The notes: a model not told the origin generated them from the letters alone. Counted from the stretch's first letter, positions 41,728 to 52,211 are shown. The stretch: 56,817 bases of DNA from CAYMFD01 sp964389475 (GCA_964389475.1 CAYMFD010000012.1:1-56817), one strand, 5' to 3'. Translations and numbers: made by a program.

Positions 41728-44700
41728 CTAGAGGACCATCAGTTTAGCGGTCATAGTAGCCGTCCCACTCTGGATGACTAGTAGGTGCATACCAGCCTTA
41801 AGCGACTCGATGTCTAGTGCCGCCTCGCCTTCTGTGTTGATGCGGACGTCTTGCTNNNNNNNNNNNNNNNNNNNNNNNNNNNNNNNNNNNNNNNNNNNNN
41901 NNNNNNNNNNNNNNNNNNNNNNNNNNNNNNNNNNNNNNNNNNNNNNNNNNNNNNNAGCGACTCGATGTCTAGTGCCGCCTCGCCTTCTGTGTTGATGCGG
42001 ACGTCTTGCTGTATCCGTAGGCTGCCATCAATCGAGTAGCAGGATACCGTAACCTTAGTATCACGCAGTAGCTCAGCAGAGATCGTCACACGATCACTTG
42101 CAGGGTTAGGCATGATGACTACTTGGTCATCTTCGAAGACTTCGCCTGTACTCGTCTGACCTAGCATCATAGTCGATGAGGTGATACAACCGTTAGCGTC
42201 TATCACGTAGAAGGTATAGGTACCACTGGCTAGATCATAACTTGATTGGTCTGCTGGATTGTTGACATCATCTACCGCATATTGATACGGAGCTACACCA
42301 CCTGATCCCGTAAGTACCACCGTCCATTGGTTGTCGACCTGGCTAGCATCCACGTCTAGTGCTACGGCATCTACGTCGCTGACTACTGTACTCTGCGTGA
42401 TACTACAGCCATTACTGTCCGTGATAATCACGACGTACGTACCTGCTTCTACATTAGTAAGCAATGGACCTGTAGTAGTCAGGGCAGTACCGTCAGATGA
42501 CCATTGATAAGTGTAAGGCGGAGTTCCACCTGCTACGTCCGTTGCATCGACCATGCCATCGCTATCGCCATTGCACGTTATGCCTGTAGCGTTCATTGAT
42601 ACACTAATCTCCTCTGGTGCTACTAGGGTGTACATCGCCATAGCGGAGCAACCAGCGCCGTCACTCACTACTACGGAGTAAGTGCCTGCATATAGGCCTC
42701 CTTGACTGGCCGCCGTGGCATCAACGCCAGGGCCAGACCATTGGTAGGTATAGTTGCCATCACCACCCACCACGGTTAGTGATATCATCCCATTGGCAGC
42801 ACCATTGTTTTCGTGGCAGTCCGTCTGTACGACCTCACCTTCGATTGTGAGTGCATCTGCGGATCCTTGTATCGTAAAGTTGGTCATTGACAGACAGCCG
42901 CTAGCATCCATAATGAGTGCTGAGTAGTCACCGGCTGCGAGATCCATAAAAGTAGGATCACTTTCGAAGGTCGCTCCATCGACTGAGAATGTGTAGGGTG
43001 CTGTGCCTCCAGTTGCCATCAACGTAACTAAACCTCCAGCGGTACAACTAGCATCTGTTGTCGTAGCAGTGGCAGTAATAGGCGTAGGCGCCGTAAGGGT
43101 AAAGCTTTCGCTCGTACTGCAGCCTACGTCGTCGGTCAATACTACTTCATAGGTTCCAGCGGTCAGCGTTGTCTGTGTAGCGGCATTGCCTTGTATCCCA
43201 CTTCCATCGGTGCTTGTCCATGACAGGGTGATAGGGCCATTGCCACCAGATAGAGTTGTAACCATGATCGTACCATCGGCTTCGCCACTACAGGTCGGAT
43301 TTGTAGTCATACTCGTGTAGGCGATGGCGTCTGGCTCACTAAGTGTTGCAGATGTAGTCACGTTACAACCTTGCTGATCGGTGACCATTACCATGTAAGT
43401 ACCTGCTGCTAGACCGGTCTGATCCTGATCTGTGGCAGCTGGCTGACTACCGTCTGTAGTGGTCCACATAAAGCTGTAGGGCGGTGTTCCGCCTGCGATT
43501 GATAGGGTGATGCTACCATCTGGACTACCGTTTGCACCATTACACGTCGGGTCTTGCGTAGCAACCATCACGTCTATATTGTCAAAGGTGCCTATCGTCA
43601 CCATAGTCATGGTCATACAATTGTTATCGTCTATCACAGTGAAGTCGTACGTTCCTGCCGCCAGTGCATTAAAGACATTACTGGCCTGAAAGGTCATACC
43701 ATCCATGGAGTACTCGTAGGGCATAGTACCACCTGTCGCTGTGATCGTAGCTGTCCCTAGCGGGCTAGTGCATGAGGGCTGTGTGGCAATAGACGTAGCG
43801 TTTAGGATACTAGGCTCAGTGATGGTCACAGTAGTCATTGCTGTACACCCGTCACCATCAGTTACTTCTATGTCATAGGTGTCGGCGGTCAGGTTGGTGT
43901 AAAGTCCGCTGGACTGACCAGGTAGACCGTTAAGGGAGTAGGTAAATGCTCCAAAACCTCCTGTAGCGCTGATCTCTATGATGCCATCACCGCCACCATT
44001 ACACGATATGTCCACTTGCTGGACTACGGTAGGTATAATTTCGTCATTGGAGAGAATTTCCACGGTCAATTCATCCGTGCAGCCATTGGCATCCTCTACT
44101 CGAACGATATAGTTGCCCTGTGAGAGACCAGTGATCATGCCCGAGGTGCCAACTAGTACATTGTTAAGATAAAAATCATAGTCCCCATTGGGAAAAGGCG
44201 TGCCTCCACTGGCAGATACCGTAATCGACCCAGTCATATCACCGAAGCAGAGCACGTCTTGTTGATCAACGTAAGTAAGTATAAGTTCGGTGGGCTCTGT
44301 CAGTACTTCTGTTATTGAAATAGTGGCTCCCGTATTATCCTCTGCTTCTATGGTATATGTACCAGCCACTAATCCAGTGAAAGTCCCAGAGCTCTGTGGC
44401 GTACCACCATTTAGGCTGTAAGAGTATGGGGCCGATCCCATGCTCGCCTCAACAGAGATCGTACCATCTGAAAAACTATTACAAGTAGGGTCTGTGCTTG
44501 ACAAAACGTCGAGACTTAGTGTGTTGACGACTGTACCTAAGCACTCTATTCCCACGAATCCATCACGATTAAGACCGCCACCATCTTGACCACTAGAGGC
44601 ACCTGTTACTTGTCCGTTATATAGTGTATTTATATAGGAGTTGCCTCCCTTTCCGTTTAGGCTACCATTAGAGGCACCATCACCACCTTGGTAGCCTCCA

Positions 44701-45347
44701 CCGCCACCGCCAGTAGTACCAGCACCGCCGCCACCGCCGCCGAAACCATTGCCGCCGGGTCCCGCGACCACACCCTGGGTACCGCCTAAACCTTGACCCG
44801 TAAGCGTACCAGCGCCACCTCCGGTGCCTGCTTGACCATTTTGTCCTGCTTGGTTAAATCCTCCACCCCCGCTGGCGCCAGGGCCCCCACCGCCTTGAGC
44901 AGGGCTATTTGTGTTGTTTTGTCCCCCTTGTCCTAGGATGTTCTGACCGCCTCCGCCACCACCTCCGGCTGCTATCAGGACGTCTTGACCATTAATAATG
45001 ACTGCGGTGCCGCCACCACCTCCGCCACCACCAGGACTACCTAATGCGTCAAAGCCGCTCTCACCGACAATGATTAAAAGCTGATCACCGCCACTAACGA
45101 CCCATTGACCAGATAAGGCGGCTCCTTGACCGCCAGCTGAGCTGGGATTAGAACCCCATAGAAAGTCGCCACCATCGGCTCCATCAGCAAAAATGCTGAT
45201 CGTATATTGATCACTGGCATTGCCAGGTATCGTGTAGGTATCTTCTCCAGGTGAAGTAAATGTCTGGGCCGGCCAGCACTGACCGTAGATCTGATGTACG
45301 AAAAATAGTGATAGTATAGTAAGCGTAAAGGTTAAGTAGCGAGTCAT
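41728..45347 (-). CDS. SprB-repeat cell-surface adhesin with glycine-rich domain and T9SS sorting domain
   Basis: About 1,154 residues once the false gap is removed. A signal peptide (1-22) is followed by a ~200-residue glycine-rich domain (about 80-265, with GGGGGGGG runs), like the glycine-rich domain of ALK/LTK-type proteins. About ten SprB-type repeats follow, each with the pattern C-x5-DG-x-I ... GGTPPY-x-Y ... AGTY-x-V-x-V-x-D-x-x-GC. A T9SS type A domain ends the protein (VIMPNPASDRVTISAEL ...). The 100-N gap (41856-41955) and its duplicated flank break the frame. Joining the two copies of the 55-bp flank restores LKAGMHLLVIQSGTATMTAK then LMVL and a TAG at 41728-41730. SprB is the mobile gliding adhesin of Flavobacterium, so this protein may serve motility with GldAFG. 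Confidence 0.85.
41856..41955. other. 100-N assembly gap with identical 55-bp flanks
   Basis: The 55 bases before the gap (41801-41855) are identical to the 55 bases after it (41956-42010). A gap of exactly 100 N is a placeholder of unknown length. The two contigs most likely overlap by this k-mer with nothing missing; merging them keeps the adhesin frame open to a proper C-terminus. Confidence 0.9.
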
Positions 45348-46232
45348 AGTTGGTTGATTTTATGACCACTATGATACGAAAATCTGAGTTTTTTCAAGCA
45401 CTCGGGCTGTCAAGACTACATTTCATTTTGCAGGAATGCGGCGGATTCGTAAGCGGCAACAAGGGAAGTCGATTTGGAAGCCAAAACTACACTCCAAATA
45501 GTTCGAGTAGAAAATTACACTTTGTCAATACCTCAATAGGTTAAGGTAAACGGCGCCTGTCTGCTCACTTGCATCGTAGATATCCGCTTTTCTGTGAAAC
45601 ACGAATGTGCACTAGAAATCCTGGCCTTTTGTAAAAGAGGCTCTATGTGTTTTGAGTGGGTAGAGGAGTTTGCAAGTTGTTTCAAAAGCAATACCTAAAT
45701 ATGTCACCATGCCTATCTTTTTATTCGAATGACGATACAATCAAGTGTTTTTTAAGAGGGTGAAAAGTGATTGGCTGCCTACAGTTTGTTTGTCGCTGTA
45801 CAGAGCTAGAGCAAGAGTCGACAAAATGTGCGATTTTTCATCCAAGCCAGTGATGATCTAGTGTCGCAGAATAGATTGGCGCTTGCCAGTAGTTTCTAAT
45901 ACCCTGTGTCGGAGAAGAATAAAAGCAATTTTGACACGACTCTAGGTCGGTCTTGACTTGGTCAGTATAATGGCAAAGACTGTGAGATATCAAGAATTAA
46001 TCAGTCTCCAAGAGTAATCTATAAAGTCAAGAAGCTCCTTACAGCGACATGATTTTTGCCTCCTTTTGATCTGAGCAAAAGGGGGAGGCCAGTCGGGCCT
46101 TTCCGACACCGGCTAGCAATTAAAAGATACAGGTGTTATCTATAGATGGGACTCATTTCCACTGCCGTCAACATAGAAACCAAAGGACTGAACATTTACA
46201 TAACCGATAACAGACAAAAACCTCTACGACCT
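45348..46232. other. Long intergenic region upstream of the adhesin gene
   Basis: 885 bp without a supported gene. It contains one copy of a dispersed repeat (45750-45795), a hairpin GCCTCC...TTTTG / CAAAAGG...GGAGGC at 46058-46089 with a 3-nt bulge, and a hairpin GTCGG-gccttt-CCGAC at 46092-46107. The adhesin promoter should lie in the first 150 bp. A 64-codon frame at 45350-45544 has no recognisable product. Confidence 0.4.
45750..45795 (+). repeat. Dispersed intergenic repeat, copy A
   Basis: Contains AAAAGTGATTGGCTGCCTACAG (45763-45784, split here from the flanks), which recurs with two changes (CC for TT) at 51308-51329 in another intergenic region. The flanks TTTTAAG before and GTTTGT/GTTGT after are also alike. 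A matching hairpin GTCGGGCC..TCCGAC accompanies both copies, at 46092 and 51332. Confidence 0.65.
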
Positions 46233-46763
46233 CTATTTCAAATAGATCTTATCGATCTCTAGCTTGAAAGACTCATTCTTCTTATTGCCGATCAGTAGAC
46301 CCATTTCTTCAATCACCATCCCATCATAGTTGGCCATGTCTAGTGTCCTGCCCCGAAAAGTAGGGTAGAAGTCCGCCAGGGTGAGCTCAACGTCTGTCCA
46401 TACATCTGCCTCTGTTTCAAAGGTATTGACATAACTAAAGTACTGCTTGCGACTAGACTTAAGGCGTACTTGGTAAGGCTTACCGTCTCCCTTGACACGC
46501 AGCACGATTGAGGTATGGTTGCTTGCATCCATCGCATCTACATTGAGTCGGACACTCGAGAATCCACCATTGTTTTCTAAAGAGACATAGCCACTGTAGA
46601 CGCCGTGCCCCTCCTCTGACAACGCGAGGTTGCCATCACTACGACCACCCATCACGACATCGTCAAGGATGTTCCACTCGTAGAGGTTACTGTCTGTATC
46701 GAAGTCAAAAAGTGTCAGGCTAGAAGATTGAAACACAAGTAAAAGAATGCTAAACCGTATCAC
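46233..46763 (-). CDS. CIA30-family protein
   Basis: 176 residues. The region from LFDFDTDSNLYEWNILDDVV to the end, with GGRSDGNL, GGFSSVRLNVDAMD, IVLRVKGDGKPYQVRLKSS and a final LLIGNKKNESFKLEIDKIYL, is the CIA30 (complex I intermediate-associated protein 30) jelly-roll domain. Bacterial members are not known to assemble complex I; the fold resembles carbohydrate-binding modules. A hydrophobic N-terminus (FSILLLVFQSSSLTL) could be a signal peptide, so it may be exported. Function unknown. Confidence 0.85.
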   Translation of the reverse strand: MIRFSILLLVFQSSSLTLFDFDTDSNLYEWNILDDVVMGGRSDGNLALSEEGHGVYSGYVSLENNGGFSSVRLNVDAMDASNHTSIVLRVKGDGKPYQVRLKSSRKQYFSYVNTFETEADVWTDVELTLADFYPTFRGRTLDMANYDGMVIEEMGLLIGNKKNESFKLEIDKIYLK

Positions 46764-46941
46764 GATAAAAGAACATGTAGTTAGCTGGAGTGTTCTACGG
46801 AGATAGCTGTATTTGGTATTGATGATGAAAGCTTAACATTAGTTCTGTTTGATAAAAGAATGATGGATCATATCTTAGCACCGACCTCAGAAGACCTTTT
46901 TTGATTACAAGCTTAAGTCTTAACGCTAAATCTCATCCTGT

Positions 46942-48975
46942 ATGAAAAAGGTCTATTTATTATTCGCCGCCATTTTTGCTGTCAGTACTTTACAAGCCCA
47001 GTTCTTCAACGAAGACTTCGATGGAGCTAATACAACTTATCCCGTATCGTTATCACAGAGCTGTAATGACAATGTCACAGACTACTTTGGAATTGTGTGT
47101 CTGTTAGGAGGAGCTTGTGGTAATGAGGTAGGTGCTGCAGTGCAGCTAAATGGTGTTTCGGGATCATTTTTAGGTGCTCAAGATACTAATGGAGCACCCT
47201 GCACGAGTAGTATTCAGTCAGCAACCTGGGATGATATAGACATTTCATCTTGTATGGACAATTTGTATATCTGCTTTGATATAGCAGAGGACGATGATGG
47301 TAGCAATCAAGACTGGGATAGTGGCTCTCGGGTCAGTGTTAATGTTGATTTCGATAACTCAGGCTCTCTGAGTGAGGTAATAGCCTTTGCTGGAAGTGGT
47401 TCTAACACGGAGCCCCAGATGGACACAGACTGTGACGGAGTTGGCGATGGAGCCGCGGTTACGAACACGTTTACCACCTACTGCTTTGAGCTATCAAGCA
47501 TAGCCACTAGTCTAGATATTGTGATCGATATAGAAGGTCTCAACGATGGTGATGAGGATGTTGCTATAGATAACCTAGCCTTGTACTGTGGCGTTGATGA
47601 AAGCGGCTTGCCAGTTTTAACGACACCAGCTTGTTTTGTAGCGCCTCCATCATGTAGTGACCCAGTCCCTGGCGGATCTTGTGACTTAGATATGCAGATT
47701 GACATGTCATCTGTCGCCGAGGTAGACTTTGCATCCGTAGGTTTTCACAATTCCATTATGGATTGCGGAGCTAATGAAAATTACACGCCAGCATATGGAG
47801 AATTGGCCGACGACGGCGACGGAGATGCCGAGACAGGTATTATCACAGGCCTTTTTGATGAGGCGGGTAGTCCGGTCTCTGCCACCTATGAGGTAGGTCA
47901 TGTAAATGTAGCGTGCAGTGGTAATTGTATCGAGAGCCTTATCCCTAGTGGCAATGGTAGTATCAGCAACGGATCTGTGATGCAGGCCGGCAGTCCTAAA
48001 CCCACTCTTTTTAATACGCATTACACAGAAAACATAGGGATAGGCGGCCTCATAGGTCTTAGTATTACCTTCTCTCCTCCAGTCAATAACTTCGGTATCT
48101 ACTTAGGCGACTGGGAGACGAGTTCGCAAGGTTTGCTGGGAGAGGTCTGGGTATTTGATGACAATGGCAACCTCCTATGTGCAGACGTGATGGACCCTGT
48201 CTTTTTCGGTCCGATCAGCAGTGAAGGTGGGTGTGGTGCTGGTCAGGGTGATCAGAACTGTGGAAACGAAACCACGACTTGGGTGGAGGTTACTAATCCG
48301 TCTGCGCCGATAGGTAGTGTATGCCTAGTCCTTGGCGATGATGACTCGTGCATGCAGACAAGCGCCTGTGATGGTTTGACGGAGCATATAAGTTTTGGAG
48401 GTGTCACAGTGGGTGGAGAGTGTGCACCCACACTGCCAGTAGAGTTGGTAGAGTTTACCGCCTCTTTAGCCGAAGAACAAGTGCAGCTCAAGTGGATGAC
48501 CGCTGTTGAGATCAATAATGCTCATTTTGATGTCGAGCGATCTGTCGATGGCCGTGCCTATGAGACCGTAGCAACCGTGCAAGGCAGAGGCACTACTTAT
48601 GATCAGCAGCAATACTCGCTAGTAGATCGACCTGACCTCAGTCAAGGTATCATATACTATAGACTTAAGCAGGTCGATACAGATGGTAGTTACGCTTATA
48701 TTGGCAATGCCTCAGTCCGTGTTACTGGGGCAAGTAAGTTGATTGTATACCCTAGCGCGGCATCAGATTTTATAACTGTTCAGATGCCTGATGATCACGC
48801 CGCTTCCCAGTCGATTCAGATCATGGATGTGCTAGGTGGTACTTATAAGCTAGAGACCACTTCAACTGGCTCCGGTCGATATAACCTTGATGTCTCTGGG
48901 CTCCCAATGGGGCAGTACCTCATCGTTGTACCAGGTGTTATTACTCGTTATACTTGTCGCTTTTTGAAACTTTGA
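46942..48975 (+). CDS. Secreted protein with T9SS type A sorting domain
   Basis: 677 residues. A signal peptide (MKKVYLLFAAIFAVSTLQAQ) is followed by an N-terminal jelly-roll-like domain that opens FFNEDFDGANTTYP and ends DNLALYCG. The middle domain (about 250-500) is Cys-rich and Asp-rich with DDGDGDAETG and FGIYLGDWE. The usual Bacteroidota linker LPVELVEFTASLAEEQVQLK ... YYRLKQVDTDG follows, and a sorting domain (LIVYPSAASDFITVQMP ... GQYLIVVP) ends the protein. Exported by Sec, then T9SS. No catalytic motif was identified, so an adhesion or binding role is possible but unproved. Confidence 0.85.
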   Translation: MKKVYLLFAAIFAVSTLQAQFFNEDFDGANTTYPVSLSQSCNDNVTDYFGIVCLLGGACGNEVGAAVQLNGVSGSFLGAQDTNGAPCTSSIQSATWDDIDISSCMDNLYICFDIAEDDDGSNQDWDSGSRVSVNVDFDNSGSLSEVIAFAGSGSNTEPQMDTDCDGVGDGAAVTNTFTTYCFELSSIATSLDIVIDIEGLNDGDEDVAIDNLALYCGVDESGLPVLTTPACFVAPPSCSDPVPGGSCDLDMQIDMSSVAEVDFASVGFHNSIMDCGANENYTPAYGELADDGDGDAETGIITGLFDEAGSPVSATYEVGHVNVACSGNCIESLIPSGNGSISNGSVMQAGSPKPTLFNTHYTENIGIGGLIGLSITFSPPVNNFGIYLGDWETSSQGLLGEVWVFDDNGNLLCADVMDPVFFGPISSEGGCGAGQGDQNCGNETTTWVEVTNPSAPIGSVCLVLGDDDSCMQTSACDGLTEHISFGGVTVGGECAPTLPVELVEFTASLAEEQVQLKWMTAVEINNAHFDVERSVDGRAYETVATVQGRGTTYDQQQYSLVDRPDLSQGIIYYRLKQVDTDGSYAYIGNASVRVTGASKLIVYPSAASDFITVQMPDDHAASQSIQIMDVLGGTYKLETTSTGSGRYNLDVSGLPMGQYLIVVPGVITRYTCRFLKL

Positions 48976-49050
48976 CTTGTTTCTAGCTTCAGGATATCTG
49001 TAGTGTCCTTCTTTCATAGGTGTCATTGATGGGTTTACCTTCGTCTTTGC

Positions 49051-51171
49051 ATGATGGATAAGATAAAGTATACGACAAGCTCTGCAGGGGTAGCGGCTCA
49101 CAAAGTCAAGGCCGTGCTACAGCTACTAGCGGATGGTAGCACCGTGCCATTCATAGCGAGATATCGCAAGGAGGCGACCGGTCAGCTAGACGAGGTAGAG
49201 ATAAGGCTTGTCGCCAAAGTAGCAGAGCAATACGATAACCTAGATCAGCGTAAGACGACCATCCTAGCCGCCATCGAGGAGCAAGGCAAACTGACAGACA
49301 AGCTACGTCAGCAGATCACGTCATGCTACGATAGTACCGTACTCGAGGACCTCTACCTACCCTACAAACAAAAGCGCCTAACCCGCGCAGGCAAGGCCCG
49401 TAAGCTGGGCCTAGAGCCACTCGCCAAGATCATCATGGCACAGCGTGATAATGATGTCGATCGTATAGCTCGGCAATATGCCAAGGGTGATCTCACTCCG
49501 ACTGCCGCCATCGAGGGTGCCCAGGATATTATAGCAGAGTGGATAGCCGAGCACACAGGTAACAGGGCCAGGCTACGTGAGGTCTTTATGCGGCACGCGA
49601 CTATTGATACCAAGCAGCGCAAGGCCAAGGACAAGGCTGCAGAGCAGGCAGCTGCTCGATACAAGGCACACTACGGGCACAGCGGTTCGCTCAAGCGACT
49701 CTCTGGTCACAGACTGCTGGCGATGCTGCGGGCAGAGCGGGACGGTTATATGTCCGTCAAGGTTTCTGTGGATCAAGGTCGCTTCGTCAGTGGTCTAGAG
49801 CGATACTACATCAAGTCAGGCAGTACGACAGCCCAGTATATACAAGCGGCTATAGAGGATAGCTACAAGCGTCTACTCGCACCGAGTATGGCCAAGGAGG
49901 CCCTTTCTGCAGCTAAAGAAAGAGCCGATAAAGAAGCCATCGATGTCTTTGCTCGCAACCTCAAGACCCTGTTGCTTGCACCGCCACTCGGGCAGAAGCG
50001 AGTGATGGCCATCGATCCGGGATTTAGGACTGGCTGTAAGGTGACGGTCCTAGACGAGCAGGGTCAGCTACTGCGCTACACCACCATCTATCCACACCCA
50101 CCGCAGAAAGATCATGCCGCAGCCGCCAAGACCCTACAGCAACTCGCTCATCAGTACAAGGTGGAGGCCGTAGCAGTAGGTAACGGTACAGCCGGACGCG
50201 AGACAGAGACCCTCGTCAAGCAGGCGCTACCTCAGTGTGCTACATACATGGTCAATGAGGCCGGTGCCAGCATCTACTCTGCATCAGATATCGCGAGGGA
50301 AGAATTTCCAGACCTAGACCTCACCTACCGTGGGGCGGTATCGATAGGTAGGCGCCTATCTGATCCATTGGCAGAGTTGATAAAGATCGATCCCAAGTCT
50401 ATCGGTGTAGGCCAGTATCAGCATGACGTGGATCAGCGTCTACTCTCTGTCAAGCTCGATGAGGTCACCATCGATTGTGTCAACAGTATAGGCGTCAATG
50501 TCAATACAGCTAGCTCCGTCCTACTGCGATACGTGTCGGGTATCGGTCCTAAGCTCGCCGGTGAGATAGTGAGCCAGCGTGATGCCAGTGGTAGTTTTGA
50601 GTCTATCAAAGACTTGCTTTCCGTCAAGGGATTCGGTGCTAAGACCTATGAGCAGGCAGCCGGTTTCTTGCGAGTTCGTGGTGGAGGCGAGCCGTTAGAT
50701 GAGACCGGCATCCACCCGGAGCGGTACTCGCTAGTCCGCAAGATCGCAAAGGATCATCATGTAGGCATAGCTGATTTGCTGGGCAGTGCCGAGGCCCTTA
50801 GCCAGATCTCCTGGTCAGCATATGTAGACGAGACGATCGGGCTACCTACCCTGGTCGACATCGAAAAAGAACTAGCTAAGCCTGGGGTAGATCCTCGTGG
50901 TGCTGCCAAGGCCTTCTCTTTCGATGGACGTCTGCAGAGCTTTGGCGATGTAACCGAAGGGATGGAGGTAGCTGGCGTGATTAATAACGTGACCAACTTT
51001 GGCGCCTTTGTCGATATCGGCATCAAGGAAAATGGCCTCATCCACGTCTCCCAAATGGGCAAGGGCAGGGTGGACGATCCTACTACCATCGTGCAGGTAG
51101 GCCAGCAAGTGCAGGTGCAAGTCATCTCCGTCGATCACGATAGGCAGCGTATCGGCCTGCGCTTGGTATGA
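49051..51171 (+). CDS. tex: Tex-family RNA-binding transcription accessory protein
   Basis: 706 residues. Order: the N-terminal helical Tex domain (VPFIARYRKEATGQLDEVEI near 33-52, LEDLYLPYKQKRLTRAGKAR), the YqgF/RNase H-like domain (VMAIDPGFRTGCKVTVLDEQ), the helix-hairpin-helix pair (NVNTASSVLLRYVSGIGPKL ... GSFESIKDLLSVKGFG), and a C-terminal S1 domain (GMEVAGVINNVTNFGAFVDI ... GLIHVSQMG). Tex binds nucleic acid and affects transcription in other bacteria. The ATG at 49051 is followed by a second ATG; either could be used. There is no close partner gene on the same strand. Confidence 0.95.
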   Translation: MMDKIKYTTSSAGVAAHKVKAVLQLLADGSTVPFIARYRKEATGQLDEVEIRLVAKVAEQYDNLDQRKTTILAAIEEQGKLTDKLRQQITSCYDSTVLEDLYLPYKQKRLTRAGKARKLGLEPLAKIIMAQRDNDVDRIARQYAKGDLTPTAAIEGAQDIIAEWIAEHTGNRARLREVFMRHATIDTKQRKAKDKAAEQAAARYKAHYGHSGSLKRLSGHRLLAMLRAERDGYMSVKVSVDQGRFVSGLERYYIKSGSTTAQYIQAAIEDSYKRLLAPSMAKEALSAAKERADKEAIDVFARNLKTLLLAPPLGQKRVMAIDPGFRTGCKVTVLDEQGQLLRYTTIYPHPPQKDHAAAAKTLQQLAHQYKVEAVAVGNGTAGRETETLVKQALPQCATYMVNEAGASIYSASDIAREEFPDLDLTYRGAVSIGRRLSDPLAELIKIDPKSIGVGQYQHDVDQRLLSVKLDEVTIDCVNSIGVNVNTASSVLLRYVSGIGPKLAGEIVSQRDASGSFESIKDLLSVKGFGAKTYEQAAGFLRVRGGGEPLDETGIHPERYSLVRKIAKDHHVGIADLLGSAEALSQISWSAYVDETIGLPTLVDIEKELAKPGVDPRGAAKAFSFDGRLQSFGDVTEGMEVAGVINNVTNFGAFVDIGIKENGLIHVSQMGKGRVDDPTTIVQVGQQVQVQVISVDHDRQRIGLRLV

Positions 51172-51494
51172 CTATGGCCAAAGCATCTTGGTTGCTAGTC
51201 CAGATTGTTAGACACCAATTAGCACGAATGCCACGAACGGGTATGCGTACCTGAGGTCCGCTTATTCTTATTCTGATGAACCGTACAGCTAATAGTTTTA
51301 AGTGTGTAAAAGTGACCGGCTGCCTACAGTTGTCGGGCCAGTCCGACGTATGTCTAGGCGCTAGTATTCATTTTTCATAGCGAACAACTGTTTATGAGCA
51401 AGATTTGCTTCTCTTTAAAGAACCTGCAAAATGAAATCCAACCTTGCCGCTTACCGACAGAGCATTAGCTGTCGATAACATACCTTCGCAGCTT
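51172..51494 (+). other. Intergenic region between tex and the pseudouridine synthase gene
   Basis: 323 bp. It holds copy B of the dispersed repeat (51288-51347) with its hairpin. A TACCTTCG stretch (51481-51488) just before the ATG is a weak -7 candidate. No gene is seen. Confidence 0.4.
51288..51347 (+). repeat. Dispersed intergenic repeat, copy B, with hairpin
   Basis: TTTTAAGTGTGTAAAAGTGA, then CCGGCTGCCTACAGTTGTCG, matches copy A at 45750-45795. It is followed at once by GTCGG-gccagt-CCGAC (51332-51347), a hairpin also present at 46092-46107. In copy A the two parts are ~300 bp apart, so one copy has gained or lost internal sequence. Confidence 0.65.
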
Positions 51495-52202
51495 ATGAGT
51501 CGACCCACTATCATATACGCCGACGATGCTATGATCATCATGGATAAGCCCGCGGGCATGTTCGCCATACCAGATCGTTTTGCCAAAGAAGCGTCACTAC
51601 TGCAGTACGTACGTCGATCGCACCCAGAGGCGACCCCGGCTCACCGACTAGATCGAGATACGAGTGGTGTCATGTGCTTCGCCACTACGGCAGCCCACTT
51701 GTCGGGACTAGCACAGCAGTGGCAGGCTCGTACCGTGGAGAAGGTATACTGGGCGATCGTGGGTGGCAGTATTGAAGAGACGGGTAGCATCGACAAGCCA
51801 CTGGTAGAGTCAGAGACTAAGCGGGGCACGATGATCATTCATAAGAAGGGCAAGTCAGCACTCACACACTTTAAGAAAATCAAGGACTGGGGTAGATACG
51901 CTATGCTAGAAGTCAATATCGAAACAGGACGCATGCACCAGATCCGTGTCCACCTGGCACACATCGGTGCTCCTCTCATGGTAGACGGTATCTATGGCGG
52001 TACGGATGCCTTCTACCTGTCGTCGATCAAGCGTAAGTATAAAGGTCGCAGCGTAGAGAAACCCCTCATCAGCAGGCATACATTGCATGCTCGTAGACTG
52101 GTGCTAGATCATCCCGTGACGGGTGAGCGACTATCGTTTGAGGCGGATCTACCCAAGGATCTGCGGGCCTTGATCAACCAACTCGACCGTAATCTGGGCT
52201 AG
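51495..52202 (+). CDS. RluA-family pseudouridine synthase
   Basis: 235 residues from the ATG at 51495; the frame opens 17 codons earlier, but IIYADDAMIIMDKPAGMFAI is the normal N-terminus of the family. The catalytic motif AHRLDRDTSGV holds the essential Asp. LEVNIETGRMHQIRVHLAHI and HTLHARRL, followed by VLDHPVTGERLSF, are the conserved RNA-binding and core segments. It converts uridine to pseudouridine in rRNA or tRNA; the site cannot be told from sequence. No S4 domain is present. It converges with the DUF4340 gene 9 bp away. Confidence 0.9.
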   Translation: MSRPTIIYADDAMIIMDKPAGMFAIPDRFAKEASLLQYVRRSHPEATPAHRLDRDTSGVMCFATTAAHLSGLAQQWQARTVEKVYWAIVGGSIEETGSIDKPLVESETKRGTMIIHKKGKSALTHFKKIKDWGRYAMLEVNIETGRMHQIRVHLAHIGAPLMVDGIYGGTDAFYLSSIKRKYKGRSVEKPLISRHTLHARRLVLDHPVTGERLSFEADLPKDLRALINQLDRNLG

Positions 52203-52211
52203 ACGAGCTAC

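Noticed and set aside
41774..42039. ORFs running through the N gap
   Set aside because: They exist only because N is read as open codons; they lie opposite the adhesin gene.
45350..45544. 64-codon ORF upstream of the adhesin
   Set aside because: It lies where the adhesin promoter should be; no start signal or family; chance frame.
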